Source: JAOUEA01 sp963790335 (GTDB lineage Bacteria > Actinomycetota > UBA4738 > HRBIN12). From it: a stretch of 64,000 nt of DNA. The stretch is taken from contig CAWBOB010000001.1 in NCBI GenBank assembly GCA_963790335.1, forward strand, positions 62,001-126,000, read 5' to 3'. The translations under genes and the position numbers were made by a program. Each line of letters begins with the position of its first letter. Within the stretch, counting starts at the first letter, position 1. Shown in pieces: positions 18,239 to 27,481 of this stretch. The notes beneath the pieces were generated by a model, which was not told where the DNA came from, ran no database searches, and saw only the letters and a program-made list of their open reading frames with translations.

Positions 18239-19142
18239 TCAGAGGCCGAGGCGATCGAGCATCTTCGGGTCGCGCTGCCATCCCTTCATGATCTTGACGC
18301 GGAGGTCGAGGAACACCCGTTCGCCGACCAAGAGCTCGATCTGCTCGCGCGCCTTCGATCCGATCGCCTTGAGGGTGGCGCCGCCGTGGCCGATCAGGAT
18401 GCCCTTCTGCGAGTCGCGTTCGACGACGATCGACGCGAAGATGCGCTCGAGCCCGTCCTCGTGCTCGATCTCCTCGACCATGACGGCAACGGAGTGCGGC
18501 ACCTCCTCTCGGGTGATCGCGAGCGCCTGCTCGCGCACGAGCTCGGCGATCCGCACCTCGATCGGCAGGTCGGTGACCTCACCGTCGGGGAACAACGCGG
18601 GCCCCAGTGGCATGCGACCGATGAGCAGCTCCAGCAGCGTGTCGACGCCGGTACCCAGGGCAGCCGAGACGGGCACGATCTCGTCCCAGTCCCCGAGCTC
18701 GGCCGCTGCGGCGAGCTGCGGCACGACCTCGTGCCGACGGAGGCGGTCGATCTTGTTGACCACGCACATGCGCGCCGACGCCGTCGCTCCGGCAACGTGC
18801 TGCCCGAACACGAAGGCGTCACCCCGGCCCACTCCCGATGCCCCGTCGACGACGAGCACCACGACGTCGACACCCGCCACGGCATCGCCGACCAACGCGT
18901 TGAGACGGACCCCCAGCGCCGTGCGAGGCTTGTGGAAGCCGGGCGTGTCGGTGAAGGCGATCTGCACCTCGTCGGTGGTCCTGACCGCCCGGATGTCGCG
19001 TCTGGTGGTCTGCGGCTTGTCGGAGACGATCGCGATCTTCTGGCCGACGAGCGCGTTCACGAGCGTGGACTTGCCGACGTTGGGCCGCCCGACCACGGCG
19101 ACGACCCCCGCGCGATGCGTGCCGCCGCGCGCCGGCGCTCAC
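18239..19142 (-). CDS. era: GTPase Era (N-terminal frameshift)
   Basis: Ribosome-maturation GTPase that binds 16S rRNA, about 300 residues. G1 is GRPNVGKST, G3 DTPG in AFTDTPGFHKPR, and G4 NKID; the C-terminal KH domain contains GHGGATLKAIGSKAREQIE. Without correction the frame opens only at VVGRPNVGKS (19096). A GTG at 19142 overlaps the cdd stop (GTGA), and one base change near 19125 would give GGTHRAGVVAVVGRPNVGKS, the usual Era start, so the full gene is annotated from there. It is the last gene of the hrcA-to-era unit. Confidence 0.93.
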
Positions 19143-19567
19143 CGCTGCCGTGCGTCGAGGTCGCTCGGACCGAACGCGTCGGGAAGCAGCTCGCCGAGGG
19201 TCCACACAATGCGCACCGAACCATCGGCCGACTCGGCCACGACGGTGAGCTCTTCCCCTCCGAACTCGTACAGCACCTGCCTGCACCCACCGCACGGAGG
19301 CGTGGCCGTGTCGGCATCGGTCACGACCGCCGCGGCGAGAAGGCCCGAGGCGGCACCCGAGGCGACCGCCATCGCGACCGCGTTCCGCTCGGCGCAGACC
19401 GACATCGGATAGCTCGCGTTCTCGACGTTGACCGCGGCGAAGATCTCACCGCCCGCGAGCAGCGCCGCACCGACGTGGAACCCGCTGTACGGCGCGTAGG
19501 CCTTGGCGCGGATCGCGCGCGCCCGCTCGACCATGCGATCGAGCATCTCCGGCTCGAGCGAGCTCAC
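19139..19567 (-). CDS. cdd: Cytidine deaminase
   Basis: Homotetramer-type cytidine deaminase of 142 residues for pyrimidine salvage (cytidine to uridine). The catalytic zinc site is CAERNA (with the glutamate that shuttles protons) and PCGGCRQ. NVENASYP is the substrate loop. The C-terminus is slightly longer than usual. The GTG start overlaps the stop of the CBS-domain gene, and its own stop overlaps the era start, so this trio is translated in a chain. Confidence 0.95.
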   Translation of the reverse strand: MSSLEPEMLDRMVERARAIRAKAYAPYSGFHVGAALLAGGEIFAAVNVENASYPMSVCAERNAVAMAVASGAASGLLAAAVVTDADTATPPCGGCRQVLYEFGGEELTVVAESADGSVRIVWTLGELLPDAFGPSDLDARQR

Positions 19568-20835
19568 GGCGTCGGTTCCTCGACGAGGGTCGGCTCATCG
19601 GCGTCGCGCGTGATCAGCACCTTCTCGATGCGCCGGCCCTTGACCTCTTCCGCGGTGAAGGTGAGTCCGTCGATGTGACATTCCTCGCCCTGGTCGGGGA
19701 TGTGACCGAGGATGTCGAGCACGAGACCCGCGACCGTGTCCCATTCCTCGTCGGGCAGCTCCACACCGAGCAACTCGTTGACGTCATCGATCGAGGTCTT
19801 GCCGCTCGCCCGGAAGACGCGCTCACCCACCTGCTCGAACTCCGGCTCCTCGCGGTCGTACTCGTCGGTGATCTCGCCGACGAGCTCCTCGAGCAGGTCC
19901 TCGAGCGAGACCAGGCCGGTGACCGACCCGTGCTCGTCGGTCACGAGCGCCATGTGGAACTTCTCTCGCTGCATCTCGCGGAGCAGGTCGGCGACCTTCT
20001 TCGACTCGGGCACGTACCGGGCTTCGCGCACGATCTCGGCCAGCGGCATGTCGTACTTGCCCTGGTGCAGCGCCTTGAGCACGTCCTTGGCGAAGACGAT
20101 GCCGATCACATCGTCGAGGTCCTCGTCCGCGTCGTAGACCGGGATGCGCGACGTTCCGTGCGTGAGCACGAGCGCCTGCACGTCGCGCAACGCCTTGTCG
20201 TCCTCGATCGCGATGATGTCGGGCCGTGGCACCATGACCTCGCGCGCGATCGTGTCGCCGAACTCGAAGATCGAGTGGATGAGCTGCTTCTCTCCTTCCT
20301 CGATCGAGCCTTCCTCGCTGCCGACCTGCGCCATCGAGCGGATCTCTTCCTCGCTGACGAAGGGGCCGGCCTTGATGCCCTTGCCGGGGAGCAGCACGTT
20401 GGCGAGACCGATCAGCGCACGGGTCGGCCAGGCGAGCAGCCGCCCGAGGAAGTACACGAGCGGCGAGAGCGCCAGCGCGACTCGGTCGGAATGCAACACG
20501 CCGAACGTCTTCGACATCGCCTCGACGAAGACGAAGTACAGCAGGGTGAACACGAGCGACGCGATCGTGACCCCGAGGTTGCCGAACTCACGCTCCGCGA
20601 TGATCGCCACCAGGATCGCCGAGCCGTTCTGCACGATCATCACGGCCAGGTAGACCGAGTTGAGGTACCTGGGTGGGTCGGTCTCGAGACGAACGAGCAG
20701 CCCGGCGTTCCGGCGACCCTCGTCCTCCAAGGCCAGCGCCTTCACGCGGGTCATGCGCGTGAGCGAGGACTCGGCCAGCGCCATCAACGACCCCAGGGCC
20801 ACGAGCACGGCGACGAGCACCCACATGAGGTTCAC
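19564..20835 (-). CDS. CNNM/CBS-domain (hemolysin C/CorC family) membrane protein
   Basis: Protein of 423 residues with an N-terminal DUF21/CNNM membrane domain (about four segments, residues 1-145), a CBS pair (REVMVPRPDIIAIEDDKALRD and the VTDEHGSVTGLVSLEDLLEELVG region split in two repeats, roughly 200-330), and a C-terminal CorC/HlyC domain (near 345-415). Relatives transport or sense magnesium and cobalt; the hemolysin name is historical. The GTG start overlaps the ybeY stop. It is a constant neighbour of ybeY in actinobacteria. Confidence 0.92.
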   Translation of the reverse strand: MNLMWVLVAVLVALGSLMALAESSLTRMTRVKALALEDEGRRNAGLLVRLETDPPRYLNSVYLAVMIVQNGSAILVAIIAEREFGNLGVTIASLVFTLLYFVFVEAMSKTFGVLHSDRVALALSPLVYFLGRLLAWPTRALIGLANVLLPGKGIKAGPFVSEEEIRSMAQVGSEEGSIEEGEKQLIHSIFEFGDTIAREVMVPRPDIIAIEDDKALRDVQALVLTHGTSRIPVYDADEDLDDVIGIVFAKDVLKALHQGKYDMPLAEIVREARYVPESKKVADLLREMQREKFHMALVTDEHGSVTGLVSLEDLLEELVGEITDEYDREEPEFEQVGERVFRASGKTSIDDVNELLGVELPDEEWDTVAGLVLDILGHIPDQGEECHIDGLTFTAEEVKGRRIEKVLITRDADEPTLVEEPTP

Positions 20836-21281
20836 GGCGACGTCACCCCGCTGTATCGCTCCTGACGAGCCCACATCTCGGCGCGCTCGTCGGGGCGCTC
20901 GTGGTCGTAGCCGAGCAGGTGCAGCACGCCGTGCACCACCAGCAGTCGCAGCTCGGCGTCGGGAGCGGCAGGCCGGTTGCGGGCGGCCACCGCGGGAGCG
21001 ATGACGACGTCGCCCAGCATGCGCACGCCGTCGACGACGTCATCGAGGGGGAACGAGAGCACGTCGGTTGGGCCCGGCTCCTGCATGAAGCGCTCGTGCA
21101 GCTCGGTCATCTCGTGCTCGTCGACGAACGAGAGCGAGAGCTCGGCACGCCCGACACCCTCGGCCGCGAGCGTCGACGCCGCGAGGTCCGCGAGCGTCGG
21201 CCCGTCGACGGACCGCTTCTGGCGATCCGAGACGAACACCCGGGGATGCCCGCCCTCGTCGTCCACCGGTCGCGCGCTCAC
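20832..21281 (-). CDS. ybeY: Endoribonuclease YbeY
   Basis: Metal-dependent RNase of 149 residues for 16S rRNA 3' end maturation and ribosome quality control. The zinc-binding motif HGVLHLLGYDHE near residues 115-126 is complete. GPTDVLSFPLDD matches the conserved central strand. It is coupled to phoH by a GTGA overlap and to the CBS gene in the same way. Confidence 0.95.
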   Translation of the reverse strand: MSARPVDDEGGHPRVFVSDRQKRSVDGPTLADLAASTLAAEGVGRAELSLSFVDEHEMTELHERFMQEPGPTDVLSFPLDDVVDGVRMLGDVVIAPAVAARNRPAAPDAELRLLVVHGVLHLLGYDHERPDERAEMWARQERYSGVTSP

Positions 21282-22336
21282 GGTTCGACGTCTCTGGTCC
21301 GCTGACCGAACCGATCGTAGGCCTCCACGATCTCCTGCACGATCTTGTGCCGCACCACGTCGCGGCCGCCGAGATGGCAGAAGGCGATGTCGTCGATCTC
21401 GCCGAGGATGCCTTCGACGACCGCGAGTCCCGACGCCTGGCCGGTGCCGAGGTCGACCTGGGTCGCGTCGCCGTTGATGACCGCCTTCGACCCGAATCCG
21501 ATGCGGGTGAGGAACATCTTCATCTGCTCGGGCGTCGTGTTCTGCGCCTCGTCGAGGATGATGAACGCATCATTCAGGGTTCGGCCCCGCATGTAGGCGA
21601 GCGGTGCGACCTCGACCGTTCCGCGTTCCATCAGCCGAGGAAGCGTCTCCGCCCCCGTCATCTCGAAGAGCGCGTCGTAGAGCGGACGCATGTACGGGTC
21701 GATCTTCTCGTACAGCGTGCCGGGCAGATACCCGAGGCGCTCACCCGCCTCGACCGCAGGTCGCGTGAGGATCAGGCGCGAGACCTGATGGTCCTGGAGC
21801 GCCTTGACGGCGGTCGCGACCGCGAGATAGGTCTTGCCGGTGCCGGCCGGCCCGATCGCGAAGGTCACGGTGTTCGCCCTGATCGCGTCGACGAACCGCT
21901 TCTGCCCGATCGTCTTGGGGGTGATGCCCTTGCCGCGAGCGGTGAGCAGCCGATCGCCGAGCACCTCCGACGGGCGCATCGCCGCCTCGCCGGGCGCCGC
22001 GTCGCCGTCGCCCTTGACGAGCGCGATCGCTTGCCCGACCGAGGAATCGGTGAGCTCGTTCCCCTGTTCGAGCAGCAGCAGCAGCTCCTCGAAGATGCGC
22101 GCCACCCGCTCGGATTCGGCCTCGCGGCCCGTCACCGTGATCTCGTTGCCCCGCACGAGGATGCGGCAATCGAACGCCGACTCGATCAACTTGAGGAAGG
22201 CGTCGCGTTGGCCGAGGAGGCTCACCATCGACTGGTTGCCCGGCACGAGGATCTTGACCTGGCTGGTGGCGCTCGCCACGTGTGTCGTCTCTCGGGGCGG
22301 TGGCCCCGTTCCCTCCTGCGTCGGCGTCACGGTCAA
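21278..22336 (-). CDS. phoH: PhoH-like ATPase
   Basis: PhoH family protein of 352 residues, a predicted ATPase or helicase linked to RNA metabolism. Walker A is GPAGTGKT, Walker B FIILDEAQN, followed by TRIGFGSKAVINGD; the KH-like N-terminal part (residues 25-95) is typical for the long PhoH form that sits next to ybeY. The start is GTG at 22336; residues before VASATSQVKILVPGNQ are little conserved, so the GTG at residue 21 is an alternative. Partner of YbeY by context. Confidence 0.92.
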   Translation of the reverse strand: MTVTPTQEGTGPPPRETTHVASATSQVKILVPGNQSMVSLLGQRDAFLKLIESAFDCRILVRGNEITVTGREAESERVARIFEELLLLLEQGNELTDSSVGQAIALVKGDGDAAPGEAAMRPSEVLGDRLLTARGKGITPKTIGQKRFVDAIRANTVTFAIGPAGTGKTYLAVATAVKALQDHQVSRLILTRPAVEAGERLGYLPGTLYEKIDPYMRPLYDALFEMTGAETLPRLMERGTVEVAPLAYMRGRTLNDAFIILDEAQNTTPEQMKMFLTRIGFGSKAVINGDATQVDLGTGQASGLAVVEGILGEIDDIAFCHLGGRDVVRHKIVQEIVEAYDRFGQRTRDVEP

Positions 22337-22379
22337 CGACGGCCGCCGTACGGCGGCCTTCCGTTCACTGTAGTCGAAC

Positions 22380-22727
22380 CTAGCCCGGAGGCCAGCCCAT
22401 CGAGCGCCCCCCGAGCAGGTGGACGTGCAGATGGAACACCGACTGCCCCGCGTCGGGACCCACGTTGGTCACGAGCCGCCACCCGCCGTCGGCGATGCCC
22501 TCGGCGCGAGCCAGCTGGGTCGCCGCCTGCACGATGTCGGCGAGCAGGGCGCCGTGATCGTCGCCGAGCTCGGCCGCCGAGGTGATGTGCTCCTTGGGGA
22601 TCAGCAGGATGTGCGTGGGCGCCTGCGGGTTCGTGTCGCGGAACGCCACCACGCGATCGGATTCCCGGACGATCTCGGATGGGATCTCACGCGCGGCGAT
22701 GCGGCAGAAGAGGCAGGCGCTGTCCAT
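22380..22727 (-). CDS. HIT family nucleotide hydrolase
   Basis: Histidine-triad protein of 115 residues, HINT-like, which hydrolyses phosphoramidate bonds on AMP or GMP. The triad HLHVHLLGG is near the C-terminus, and CLFCRIAAREIP at the start carries the cysteine pair seen in zinc-binding HINT proteins. The ATG at 22727 gives the normal length; the longer open frame upstream has no conserved sequence. Spacing to dnaJ is 37 bases. Confidence 0.93.
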   Translation of the reverse strand: MDSACLFCRIAAREIPSEIVRESDRVVAFRDTNPQAPTHILLIPKEHITSAAELGDDHGALLADIVQAATQLARAEGIADGGWRLVTNVGPDAGQSVFHLHVHLLGGRSMGWPPG

Positions 22728-22764
22728 GACTTCAAGCCTATCGTCGCAACCCCTCGCACGCAGG

Positions 22765-23877
22765 TCAGAACTCCGGGCGTCGAAGCGGCGCGCGAGCGGG
22801 CTCGTGCTTCGACGCGTGCTCACCTCGAAGCTCCGAGAGCCGCTCCCACAGCTTGCGCTCCTCGCGCGAGAGCCGGTCGGGGGTCACGACGTGCAGGGTC
22901 ACGTAGAGGTCGCCCCGGCCTCGCCGGTTCACGTTGGGCACGCCCCCTCCCTTGATGCGCACGACCGTGCCCGACTCGGTTCCCGGCTCGACGCTGATGC
23001 GCTCCGAGCCGTCGAGCCCCTCGATCTCGAGCTCGGCGCCGAGCGTCGCCTGGGTCATCGACACGTCGAGCACGGTGAACACGTCCTGGCCTCGCCGATC
23101 GAACTCCTCGGCGGGCTCCACGGAGATGCCCACGTAGAGATCTCCCGATGGCCCACCCGCGACTCCCGCATGGCCGCTGCCCGTGACGCGAAGCTCCATG
23201 CCGTCGGAGACCCCCGCGGGGATGTCGATCGTGACCGTCGTCTGCTCGCGCCGCCGGCCCTCGCCGACGCACGCCTCGCATGGGTCGAGCACCTGCTGCC
23301 CCGTGCCCCGACAGGTGGGACAGGGCGAGGCGGTCATGACCGTGCCGAACACGCTCCGACGAACGGCCTGCACCTGTCCCTCGCCGCCGCAGGTGCGGCA
23401 GGCGACCGGCGCGGTGCCGGGCTCCGCACCGTTCCCGCCACATCGGTCACATGCCACCAACCGCTCGATCTCGAGGTCGCGCCGCGTACCGAAGACCGCG
23501 TCGCGGAACCCCAGCACGATGCGCACGCCGAGATCCTCGCCGTGCCGCGTGCGCGAGCGGGCTCCTCGGCTCCGGCCGGCGCTCGTGCCGAACCCGCCTT
23601 GGCCGAAGAACATGTCGAAGATGTCCTGGATGTCGGTGAACCCGCCGCCCGCCGGGCCGCCGGCGCTTCCGAAGGCGTCGTACTGGCGCCGCTTCGCGGG
23701 GTCGGAGAGGATCTCGTAGGCGCCCGCCACCTCCTTGAAGCGCTCCTCGGCGACCGCCTCACCGTTGACGTCGGGGTGCAGCTCGCGTGCGAGGCGCCGG
23801 TACGCCTTCTTGATCTCGTCGTCGCTCGCGTCACGAGAGACGCCGAGCACCTCGTACAGGTCGCGCACGGTCGCCAT
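22765..23877 (-). CDS. dnaJ: Chaperone protein DnaJ
   Basis: Hsp40 co-chaperone of DnaK, 370 residues. J domain at 1-70 with the HPD motif (ELHPDVNGE), a Gly/Phe-rich linker, a zinc domain with four CxxCxGxG-type repeats (CDRCGGNG, CRTCGGEG, CPTCRGTG, CEACVGEG; all eight cysteines kept), and the C-terminal substrate-binding barrels. The ATG directly follows the hrcA TAG with no gap. This is the HrcA-linked DnaJ, so its heat-shock control should come through the CIRCE element upstream of hrcA. Confidence 0.96.
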   Translation of the reverse strand: MATVRDLYEVLGVSRDASDDEIKKAYRRLARELHPDVNGEAVAEERFKEVAGAYEILSDPAKRRQYDAFGSAGGPAGGGFTDIQDIFDMFFGQGGFGTSAGRSRGARSRTRHGEDLGVRIVLGFRDAVFGTRRDLEIERLVACDRCGGNGAEPGTAPVACRTCGGEGQVQAVRRSVFGTVMTASPCPTCRGTGQQVLDPCEACVGEGRRREQTTVTIDIPAGVSDGMELRVTGSGHAGVAGGPSGDLYVGISVEPAEEFDRRGQDVFTVLDVSMTQATLGAELEIEGLDGSERISVEPGTESGTVVRIKGGGVPNVNRRGRGDLYVTLHVVTPDRLSREERKLWERLSELRGEHASKHEPARAPLRRPEF

Positions 23878-24927
23878 CTATTGATCGATCTCCGTCGCGA
23901 GCTCCGACAGGCGCTTGGCCACCGCGCGCACCGAGGCCATGGCCGAGAGGTAGTCCATGCGGGTGGGGCCGACGACCCCGATCGTGCCGAGTGTCGTCTG
24001 CCCGGTCTTGAAGGGCGCCGTGATCAGCGAGGCTTCCCATTCGCCGGTCGACGGGTGCTCGGCCCCGATCGTGACGCTCAGCTCGCCCTGCGACGAGCCG
24101 ATGTCGGCGAGCACTCCGAGCATCTCCTGCTCGCGTTCCAAGGTCTCGAACAGCCTCCGCAGCGTGTCGCGGCGCATCTGCTGGGCCTCGCCCGCGAGGT
24201 TCGAGACCCCGCCCACGACCATGTGTGCTGATCGCTCGCCCTGGGTGGCGATGCGGAGCGTCTCGGCCGCGTAGAGCAACAGGTCGCGCTGATCGTCGCC
24301 TCCCTCGGCCGCGAGCTGCAGCAGGCGCGCCTGGGCGTCGAGGTAGGTGAGCCCGCGCACGCCCTTCAGCCTGCGGTCGGCATCGCGCAGGGTGGCGGCG
24401 CCGACCCCGCTGGGCTTGTCGACCACCTGCTTGTCGACCCGGCCGTGCTGGCCGACCACCAGGATCATCAGCGTGGGACCCATGTCGATCAGCTCGACCC
24501 GCACGATCGGCTCCTCGTCGGCGCTCGGCGGGACCGCGAGGCCCGCGTACTGGGTCAGTCGCGAGAGCAGCTGCACGCTCCCGGTGAGCACTTCCTCGAG
24601 GTCGACGATGGCGTCGGCGAAGTACCCCGCGATCAGCCGGCGCTGCGCCTCACGCAACCGTCCCCCCGCGGGCAGGGAATCGACGTAGTGCCGGTACCCG
24701 GCATCGGTGGGGATGCGCCCGGCGCTCGTATGTGGATGCGTGAGGAAGTTGAGCTCTTCGAGCGCGGCCATCTCGTTGCGGATCGTCGCGCTCGACACCC
24801 CGAGGCCCGAGCGCTCGGCGATCGACTCGCTGCTCACGGGCTCGCCGGTACGTACGTACTGCTCGACCACGGCGCACAGCACGGCGGACTTGCGCGGTCC
24901 GAGCTCGGGACGATCGCGTTCGGCCAT
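23878..24927 (-). CDS. hrcA: Heat-inducible transcription repressor HrcA
   Basis: Repressor of class I heat-shock genes, 349 residues. The winged helix (RSGLGVSSATIRNEMAALEE) and the HTSAGRIPTDAGYRHYVD block are diagnostic. A -10 box TATGAT (24935-24940, minus strand) ends seven bases before the ATG at 24927, which favours this start and a leaderless mRNA; an upstream in-frame GTG at 24948 lies inside the operator and is rejected. The gene is autoregulated through the CIRCE element and cotranscribed with dnaJ and probably on to era. Confidence 0.96.
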   Translation of the reverse strand: MAERDRPELGPRKSAVLCAVVEQYVRTGEPVSSESIAERSGLGVSSATIRNEMAALEELNFLTHPHTSAGRIPTDAGYRHYVDSLPAGGRLREAQRRLIAGYFADAIVDLEEVLTGSVQLLSRLTQYAGLAVPPSADEEPIVRVELIDMGPTLMILVVGQHGRVDKQVVDKPSGVGAATLRDADRRLKGVRGLTYLDAQARLLQLAAEGGDDQRDLLLYAAETLRIATQGERSAHMVVGGVSNLAGEAQQMRRDTLRRLFETLEREQEMLGVLADIGSSQGELSVTIGAEHPSTGEWEASLITAPFKTGQTTLGTIGVVGPTRMDYLSAMASVRAVAKRLSELATEIDQ

Positions 24928-24934
24928 GGACCCA

Positions 24935-24968
24935 ATCATACGTAGCACTCTGTGCCGGGGAGTGCTAA
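24935..24968 (-). promoter_or_regulatory. CIRCE operator and -10 box of hrcA-dnaJ
   Basis: Inverted repeat TTAGCACTC-N9-GAGTGCTAC at 24942-24968 on the minus strand. It differs from the consensus CIRCE (TTAGCACTC-N9-GAGTGCTAA) only in the last base. It lies just upstream of the -10 box TATGAT at 24935-24940, so bound HrcA would cover the promoter core. The repeat is seen directly; HrcA binding is established for the family. Confidence 0.95.
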
Positions 24969-24990
24969 GCGCACCGTCCGTCGAGTGCCG

Positions 24991-25743
24991 TCAGCAGGGC
25001 AAGGCGGTCATGGACCTGCGCAGCTTCGCGAACGGCCCTGCGGTGTCCTGCTGCGTCGCGAGCGCCTCGCGGGCGTCTTCGATCGCGGCGATCAGCGTCG
25101 TGACCTGCTTCGCGGTCCGCCGCTCCCCGAGTTCCTTCAACGTCTCGGCGTCGGCGGCGAGCTCCGTCGCCGCACCTGCGAGCGCGCCGTCACGGAACGT
25201 CTGGATCTGCTGCACGTGGCCGCACATGGTCGCCGTCGCCTGTTCCGCGGTCACGGCACCAGGCTCGTCGGGGGGTGGCGCGTCGTCGCCACCGAACGCG
25301 AGGTTGAACAGCACGATCGCGACCAGCAGCGTCAGTACGCCGGCGACGACGAGCACGGCGGTCCGGCGGCCGGTGGATTCCCGGTACGGCATCGCGAACG
25401 CATCCTGCGGGCCCTCGTCGTCGCTGCCGAACCCGAGTCCGGGAGGGAACGCCGACCCCGGTGGCTCGGCCGGCTCGTCGAGCACGGCGTCGGTGATCAG
25501 CATCGGCGCGGGCGTGGTCGATTCCACCGGCGGTGGAGGGGGCGGCTCGCTCGACGCTTCCTGCAGCAGGCCGCACTTCGGACAGGTCCACGTGGTCGCC
25601 CCCGGCTTCGCGTGGAACCGCGCCCCACACGAGCGGCACACCACGAACTCCCACTGCTTCGAGCACGACGAACACGTGTATCCGGCCGCCCCTGTCTCGA
25701 CATGCTGGGCCGTTCCGCAGCTCGGGCAACGCACCGACGGCAT
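24991..25743 (-). CDS. Zinc-ribbon, single-pass membrane protein
   Basis: A 250-residue protein of unknown function. The first 60 residues hold two zinc ribbons (CPSC/CSSC and CRSC/CPKC). A Pro- and Glu-rich linker follows, then one membrane segment (TAVLVVAGVLTLLVAIVLFN, about residues 128-147) and an Ala-rich helical exterior domain of about 90 residues with two cysteines (MCGHV and the terminal C), possibly a disulfide. A box TAGAGT (25751-25756, minus strand) ends seven bases before the ATG. It lies divergent to the ECF sigma gene, between hrcA and that gene. Confidence 0.75.
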   Translation of the reverse strand: MPSVRCPSCGTAQHVETGAAGYTCSSCSKQWEFVVCRSCGARFHAKPGATTWTCPKCGLLQEASSEPPPPPPVESTTPAPMLITDAVLDEPAEPPGSAFPPGLGFGSDDEGPQDAFAMPYRESTGRRTAVLVVAGVLTLLVAIVLFNLAFGGDDAPPPDEPGAVTAEQATATMCGHVQQIQTFRDGALAGAATELAADAETLKELGERRTAKQVTTLIAAIEDAREALATQQDTAGPFAKLRRSMTALPC

Positions 25744-25833
25744 ACGCTGCACTCTATCCCGCTCGAACGCCGAGTCGAGCCCGGACAACCGTTCGCCTCG
25801 CTCGAGCGTCTTTCGAACAGGAAGGAGGAGCCG
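25744..25833. promoter_or_regulatory. Divergent promoter region with possible ECF-type promoter
   Basis: Minus strand: TAGAGT at 25751-25756 fits a leaderless start for the zinc-ribbon gene. Plus strand: GGACAAC (25783-25789) and CGTCTT (25807-25812) are 17 bases apart, similar to the AAC/CGTC promoters many ECF sigma factors use, and would start transcription shortly before the AAGGAGG at 25822-25828. Self-control by the sigma factor is a guess. Confidence 0.35.
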
Positions 25834-26331
25834 CTGCTCGACGAGGCGACGATCCGCGATCTGCTCCGGTGCGACTACTCGCGCCTGGTGAACGCCGTCG
25901 CCCTCGTCTCGGGAAGCTCCGCAGCGGCCGAGGATGCCGTGCAAGAGGCGATCGTGCGCGCATGGACCAGCCGGGACCCGATCGAGACCCCTGCAGCGTG
26001 GGTAGCGGTCGTCGCCATGAACCTGTCGCGAAGCGCGTGGCGGCGAACGCTCGCAGAGCGGAAGGCGCGTGAGCGCATCGGCGCGCCCACCGACGACACC
26101 CGAGGCTCCAGCGACGATCGGATCGACGTCGCTCGAGCGCTCGCGGCGCTCCCCCGCCGTCAGCGTGAGGTCGCGGTGCTTCGGTACTTCCTGCAGCTGA
26201 GCACCGACGAGGCCGCGAACGCGCTCGGCGTAGGCGCCGGCACGGTGAAGAACTCGCTCGCGAAGGCCCGAGTCTCGCTCGCGGCAGCACTCGGCGAGAC
26301 CGACGACGTGGAGGTGGCGCCCGATGCCTGA
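25834..26331 (+). CDS. RNA polymerase ECF-type sigma factor, probable CTG start
   Basis: Sigma-70 family protein of 165 residues (SigE-like/ECF). Region 2 covers LVNAVALVSGSSAAAEDAVQEAIVRAW with the WVAVVAMNLSRSAWRR helix; region 4 covers LPRRQREVAVLRYFLQLSTDEAANALGV with GTVKNSLAKAR. No ATG, GTG or TTG is in frame before region 2. A CTG at 25834 lies five bases after a perfect AAGGAGG and gives the expected N-terminus (LLDEATIRDLLRCDYSRL). It is either a rare CTG start or a base error in the start codon. The stop overlaps the next ATG by eight bases, the usual arrangement for a sigma/anti-sigma pair. Confidence 0.85.
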   Translation: MLDEATIRDLLRCDYSRLVNAVALVSGSSAAAEDAVQEAIVRAWTSRDPIETPAAWVAVVAMNLSRSAWRRTLAERKARERIGAPTDDTRGSSDDRIDVARALAALPRRQREVAVLRYFLQLSTDEAANALGVGAGTVKNSLAKARVSLAAALGETDDVEVAPDA

Positions 26332-27312
26332 CCTCGATGAACGGCTCACCCTACGCCTCGGCGCCATGCAGCGGCCGGTGGAGCCCGGCCCGACGTTCGA
26401 AGCCCTCGATCGCCGTCGCGCCCGCCGGGTCTCCCGTCGCCGGGTCGAACGCACCTCCCTGGCCGTTGGAGTCGCTGGCGCCATGATCGTCGCCGCCGTG
26501 GTAGCAGCCGGCACCTTCGGAAGCGATCGCGATCGCACCCCCCGCACCACCGCGACGCCGGCAACGGTCGACACCCCTCAGCCGTCACTCCCCGAGGAAC
26601 CTGAGGGTGTCGACGTCGGACTCGACTTCCGGCTCTGCGATGTGCAGCGGCTCGGCGGCATCGACTTCTTCGGAGACGGGAACCGAGGGGTCGCATGGAC
26701 AGGCTCTCCCCTGAAGGAGAGCGGCCGATGTTCGAAGGCGTACGACGCGAAACACGTTGTCGCTGTCGATCACGACGGCGACGGGGCGGCCGACTCGTGG
26801 ACCGATCTGCCGGGCTGTACCGGCTGCCAGCCGTACGACGCGACCGACCTCGGAGGAGACGGAACCCGGGAGCTGGTCGTGCTTCTCCAGCACTCGAGCA
26901 CGCCCAACTACGGCATCTTCGACGTCGTGCCGGACGGGCTGCCCCGCACGCCCGGGGTCTACCCGGTGCTCGTCGCGCCTCCGGGGGCGCCCGCGGCAGA
27001 GCACCCCGCCGATGAGCCCCTCACCTTGTGGGCCGGCGGGGACGAGGGATTCGCCGCGGCGATCCGATGTGACGGCTATCCGGACGCGCCCGAGATCACG
27101 ATCGCCTGGAGCTACTACTCAGATCACGGACTACCAGGACCGATCGGACAACCAACAAGGACTTCCACGTGACGCGTCTCCGGATCGAGGAGCCCGATGC
27201 CTCGAGCGCCTCGGCCATCGTGATCGAAACCACGAGCGGCGTGCAGCCGATCGGCACGGGGCTCCCCTTCGACCAACCCGATAGGACGTGCGGCGTCCAC
27301 TGGACGATCTGA
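26324..27312 (+). CDS. Anti-sigma-factor-like membrane protein with Ca-binding-like ectodomain (frameshifted)
   Basis: About 329 codons, overlapping the sigma gene. The N-terminal 45 residues are cytoplasmic and basic, without the HxxxCxxC zinc motif. One membrane segment (LAVGVAGAMIVAAVVAAG, near 46-63) follows, then an outer domain with DHDGDGAADSW, DLGGDGTREL and FFGDGNRGV, which resemble calcium-binding FG-GAP/VCBS loops. A shift near 27128 breaks the last part; reading on in the next frame gives TRLRIEEPDASSASAIVIE to the TGA at 27312. Position suggests it restrains the ECF sigma factor and responds to something outside the cell, but the fold of the inner part is not recognised. Confidence 0.6.
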
Positions 27313-27481
27313 TCGAAGCAACCTCCGGGCGTCCGGCGCGTCCTGGCATCGACGATCACGACCACCGGGCTCTCATGCGAGCGGCTGAACGCTCCCGGCG
27401 ACCGGACATCGCATCGCTCGAGCCGTGGCACGATGGTGGACCGACTGGTGGTCAGGGTTGGACTAGAACGAGGATCACGGC

